Shown here: one piece after another, positions 62,601 to 64,000 of the stretch
Position numbering within the stretch: the first letter of the stretch is position 1
Layout of the letters: every line of letters starts with the position of its first letter
NCBI RefSeq assembly: GCF_014638845.1
Contig: NZ_BMFP01000001.1
Coordinates: 655,566 to 719,565 of the forward strand
DNA length: 64,000 nucleotides
Direction: 5' to 3'
Origin: Pontibacter amylolyticus
GTDB taxonomy: Bacteria > Bacteroidota > Bacteroidia > Cytophagales > Hymenobacteraceae
Program-made: the position numbers and the translations under genes
Notes under the pieces: model-generated
What the model was told of the DNA's origin: nothing
What the model saw: only the letters and a program-made list of their open reading frames with translations
Databases searched by the model: none

Positions 62601-62653
62601 GAGGTGCCGCAGCTTTTGTTTCCGGATGCTTTTTAGTGACTGCCTTCATACCT

Positions 62654-62661
62654 TATCTTTG
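62654..62661 (+). promoter_or_regulatory. -7 box TATCTTTG right before DUF3820 start
   Basis: An exact TAnnTTTG match ends five bases before the ATG at 62667, so a message from it would be leaderless or nearly so. A weak TTT-rich -33 lies about 20 bases upstream. Confidence 0.55.
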
Positions 62662-62666
62662 AGAAC

Positions 62667-62909
62667 ATGAATACGCCTATGCAACCCGACTCCTCCATGC
62701 TCACCGAACTGGTGCGCATGAAAATGCCCTTCGGCAAATACAAAGACACGGTGTTGTGCTATTTGCCTGTCTCATACTTGGAGTGGTTCGCCCGCGAAGG
62801 CTTTCCGCCCGGCAAACTCGGCATGCTGCTGGCCACCCTTTACGAGATCAAGATCAACGGACTGGAGTACTTGCTGGAGCCACTCAAGCGGCAGGCCCGC
62901 AAGCGCTAG
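62667..62909 (+). CDS. DUF3820 family protein
   Basis: The 80-residue protein has the family pattern 'MKMPFGKYKDTVLCYLPVSYLEWFAREGFPPGKLGMLLATLYEIKINGLEYLLEPL' (about 18-73). DUF3820 proteins resemble the quinol-like 'putative quorum-sensing-regulated' small proteins, but no role is established. It has a -7 box directly upstream. Confidence 0.85.
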   Translation: MNTPMQPDSSMLTELVRMKMPFGKYKDTVLCYLPVSYLEWFAREGFPPGKLGMLLATLYEIKINGLEYLLEPLKRQARKR

Positions 62910-62998
62910 TGCTATACTTAATATAGGGCTATGAAGGGTTGTTTCAGGCGTCTGAGCCTTTAGAGCGCACGCCTTATTTGTAGACATTAGGCCTATAC

Positions 62999-63460
62999 CT
63001 AGCGTAGCTCGTCAAAACTGTATTTGGCGTCGTTCCAGAAGGCATCGAGGGCTATGATGCGGGGTTTGAAAAAAGAGATCAGCGCGGGCCAGTCGTCCTG
63101 CCTGAAGACGCTCACCCCTTTTAGCTCGGTGTAGATGCGGCTGATTCCTTTTCCGTTTTCGTCTGTTGTGTGCAGGTCCCAGGTCCACTCCTCTCCTACC
63201 GTATCGTGCAGCAGCTCCTTCATGGCCCCAAACTGCTCAAAAAACATTTGCTGGATCTCCGGGTCCGGCTGGGTCATCTCGATTGCAATGGAAGCCAGTT
63301 TTTTGTCGGCCTGCATGCGGAAGTACACGTTCTTCAGGCCCGTTTTGTAATTGATCCAGTTGGTTGGCATCCCTTCCGCCGAAAGCACGGGGGACATGTA
63401 CTGCCCGAATGCTGTCCAGAATGCCTGTCTGAGTTTAGAAGCCTGTTCCCGTGTATACAT
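62999..63460 (-). CDS. DUF4268 domain-containing protein
   Basis: The 153-residue protein matches DUF4268: 'LRQAFWTAFGQYMSPVLSAEGMPTNWINYKTGLKNVYFRMQADKKLASIAIEM' and 'EQFGAMKELLHDTVGEEWTWDLHTTDENGKGISRIYTELKGVSVFRQDDWPALISFFKPRIIALDAFWNDAKYSFDELR'. In larger proteins this domain accompanies nuclease-like regions; the stand-alone form is of unknown function. It lies on the minus strand between two plus-strand genes. Confidence 0.88.
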   Translation of the reverse strand: MYTREQASKLRQAFWTAFGQYMSPVLSAEGMPTNWINYKTGLKNVYFRMQADKKLASIAIEMTQPDPEIQQMFFEQFGAMKELLHDTVGEEWTWDLHTTDENGKGISRIYTELKGVSVFRQDDWPALISFFKPRIIALDAFWNDAKYSFDELR

Positions 63461-63574
63461 GTGGTAAAATTGGTGATTGTAGGATTAAGAACAAAGTAAG
63501 GTGCATAGTGCACTCGTCGCCTTATACGGTAAATGCTACGTAAAAAGGATGTTATACCTGATGGTGCGCGGCCC

Positions 63575-64000
63575 ATGAAAAAAATGATTCTCCTATACCT
63601 GCTACTCATCACTGCTGCCAGCTGCCAGGCGCAGGACAACCGGGAAACCCAACAGCCTGCCCGGCACGTGGGAGGCCCCTGCGAAGGTTGCGAGGCGCTG
63701 CATGAGTACGGCGACAAAAAGCTCAGCCCGACGGACACCCTGCCGGACTTTCATCCGGATGCGAAAAACAAGCTCAAGCTGACGGGTACGGTCTACCTGC
63801 CGGATGGCAAAACGCCTGCACCGGATGTCATTCTGTACGTTTACCACACCGACGAGACGGGCATCTACCCCAAGAAGGGAGATGAAAAAGGCTGGGCCAG
63901 GCGGCACGGCTATCTGCGCGGCTGGATCAAGACTGGGGTTGACGGCAGGTATACGTTCTACACCACCAGGCCCGGGACCTACCCATCCAGAGATGAGCCC
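63575..64000 (+). CDS. Intradiol ring-cleavage dioxygenase-like lipoprotein (partial)
   Basis: The first 142 residues are present; the gene runs off the window. The N-terminus is a lipoprotein signal (ILLYLLLITAASC, with Cys17), followed by 'GGPCEGCEALHEYGDKKLSPTDTLPDFH' and 'KLKLTGTVYLPDGKTPAPDVILYVYHTDETGIYPKKGDEKGWARRHGYLRGWIKTGVDGRYTFYTTRPGTYPSRDEP'. This is the start of an intradiol dioxygenase fold, which cleaves catechol-like rings with Fe(III). The metal ligands lie further on and cannot be checked here. Confidence 0.8.
   Translation, partial: MKKMILLYLLLITAASCQAQDNRETQQPARHVGGPCEGCEALHEYGDKKLSPTDTLPDFHPDAKNKLKLTGTVYLPDGKTPAPDVILYVYHTDETGIYPKKGDEKGWARRHGYLRGWIKTGVDGRYTFYTTRPGTYPSRDEP

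Larger units (their letters stand above)
62194..62666. other. Divergent intergenic region with a structured-RNA candidate
   Basis: The 473-base gap between the MpaB-like gene and the DUF3820 gene holds a promoter-like TTG/TATCTTTA pair at about 62338-62370, several strong hairpins at 62371-62600, a T8 run near 62600 and the DUF3820 -7 box at 62654-62661. Confidence 0.5.

Noticed and set aside
1-64000. tRNA, rRNA, CRISPR array, complete insertion sequence or prophage
   Set aside because: No T-loop/acceptor pattern, regularly spaced repeats, transposase, integrase or phage structural genes were seen in the gaps or frames.

Overview
The window looks like chromosome from a Bacteroidota bacterium of the Cytophagales, most like Hymenobacteraceae such as Pontibacter; the genus is an inference from gene content and style. 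Supporting signs are promoter boxes of the Bacteroidota type (TTG, about 20 bases, TAnnTTTG), few Shine-Dalgarno sites, two TonB-dependent receptors with carboxypeptidase-regulatory-like N-termini, a DUF1501/DUF1800 pair, DUF4097 proteins, HflK/HflC and a tricorn-like S41 peptidase. No rRNA, tRNA, CRISPR array, transposase or prophage was recognised. Most genes are housekeeping or stress-type genes in small operons on both strands.

Layout. 0.2-1.9 kb: a TcmP-type methyltransferase-like protein and an unknown protein. 2.1-5.5 kb: an ECF sigma operon with a membrane anti-sigma-like HEAT protein and two secreted DUF4097 proteins. 5.7-9.2 kb: a TonB receptor and a PAP2 phosphatase. 9.2-10.6 kb: an AT-rich patch with a small membrane protein and a MazEF toxin-antitoxin pair. 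10.8-15.4 kb: dienelactone hydrolase, GNAT, VOC, hydroxyacid dehydrogenase and SelO. 15.7-19.6 kb: a repetitive secreted protein, an outer-membrane barrel and a two-component system. 20.0-22.6 kb: a TelA operon with three unknown partners. 23.0-29.5 kb: pseudouridine synthase, M28 peptidase, a DAC/DisA_N-like protein and the DUF1501/DUF1800 pair. 29.6-32.8 kb: an HxlR regulator beside nitroreductase, DsbA-like and LLM flavin genes, probably a thiol/electrophile response. 33-40.9 kb: GerW-like, HflK/HflC, metallo-beta-lactamase, TlpA-like, YafY-type regulator and DinB genes. 41.0-49.6 kb: an operon for a YqiJ-like OB protein, a YqiK-like flotillin, an unknown membrane protein and a 1655-residue MoxR-like AAA+ ATPase. 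49.8-64 kb: CatA-like acetyltransferase, KAS III, Mut7-C, TonB receptor, purine permease, tricorn-like protease, FAD monooxygenase, MpaB-like protein, DUF3820, DUF4268 and the start of an intradiol dioxygenase lipoprotein.

Most notable observations. (1) The word CAGGTATAGC/GCTATACCTG and its core AGGTATA are enriched many-fold in genes and between them, sometimes as inverted pairs, which resembles a DNA-uptake or other genome-wide signal. (2) The flotillin/OB/AAA+ operon and the TelA operon may form a membrane-stress or defence system, and a decayed second copy of the ATPase 3' end lies at 39370-39477. (3) Five perfect or near-perfect palindromes lie in tandem at 36263-36450. (4) Several genes have a TAnnTTTG box 4-5 bases before the ATG, suggesting leaderless transcripts. 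(5) A structured non-coding RNA candidate lies at about 62371-62600.
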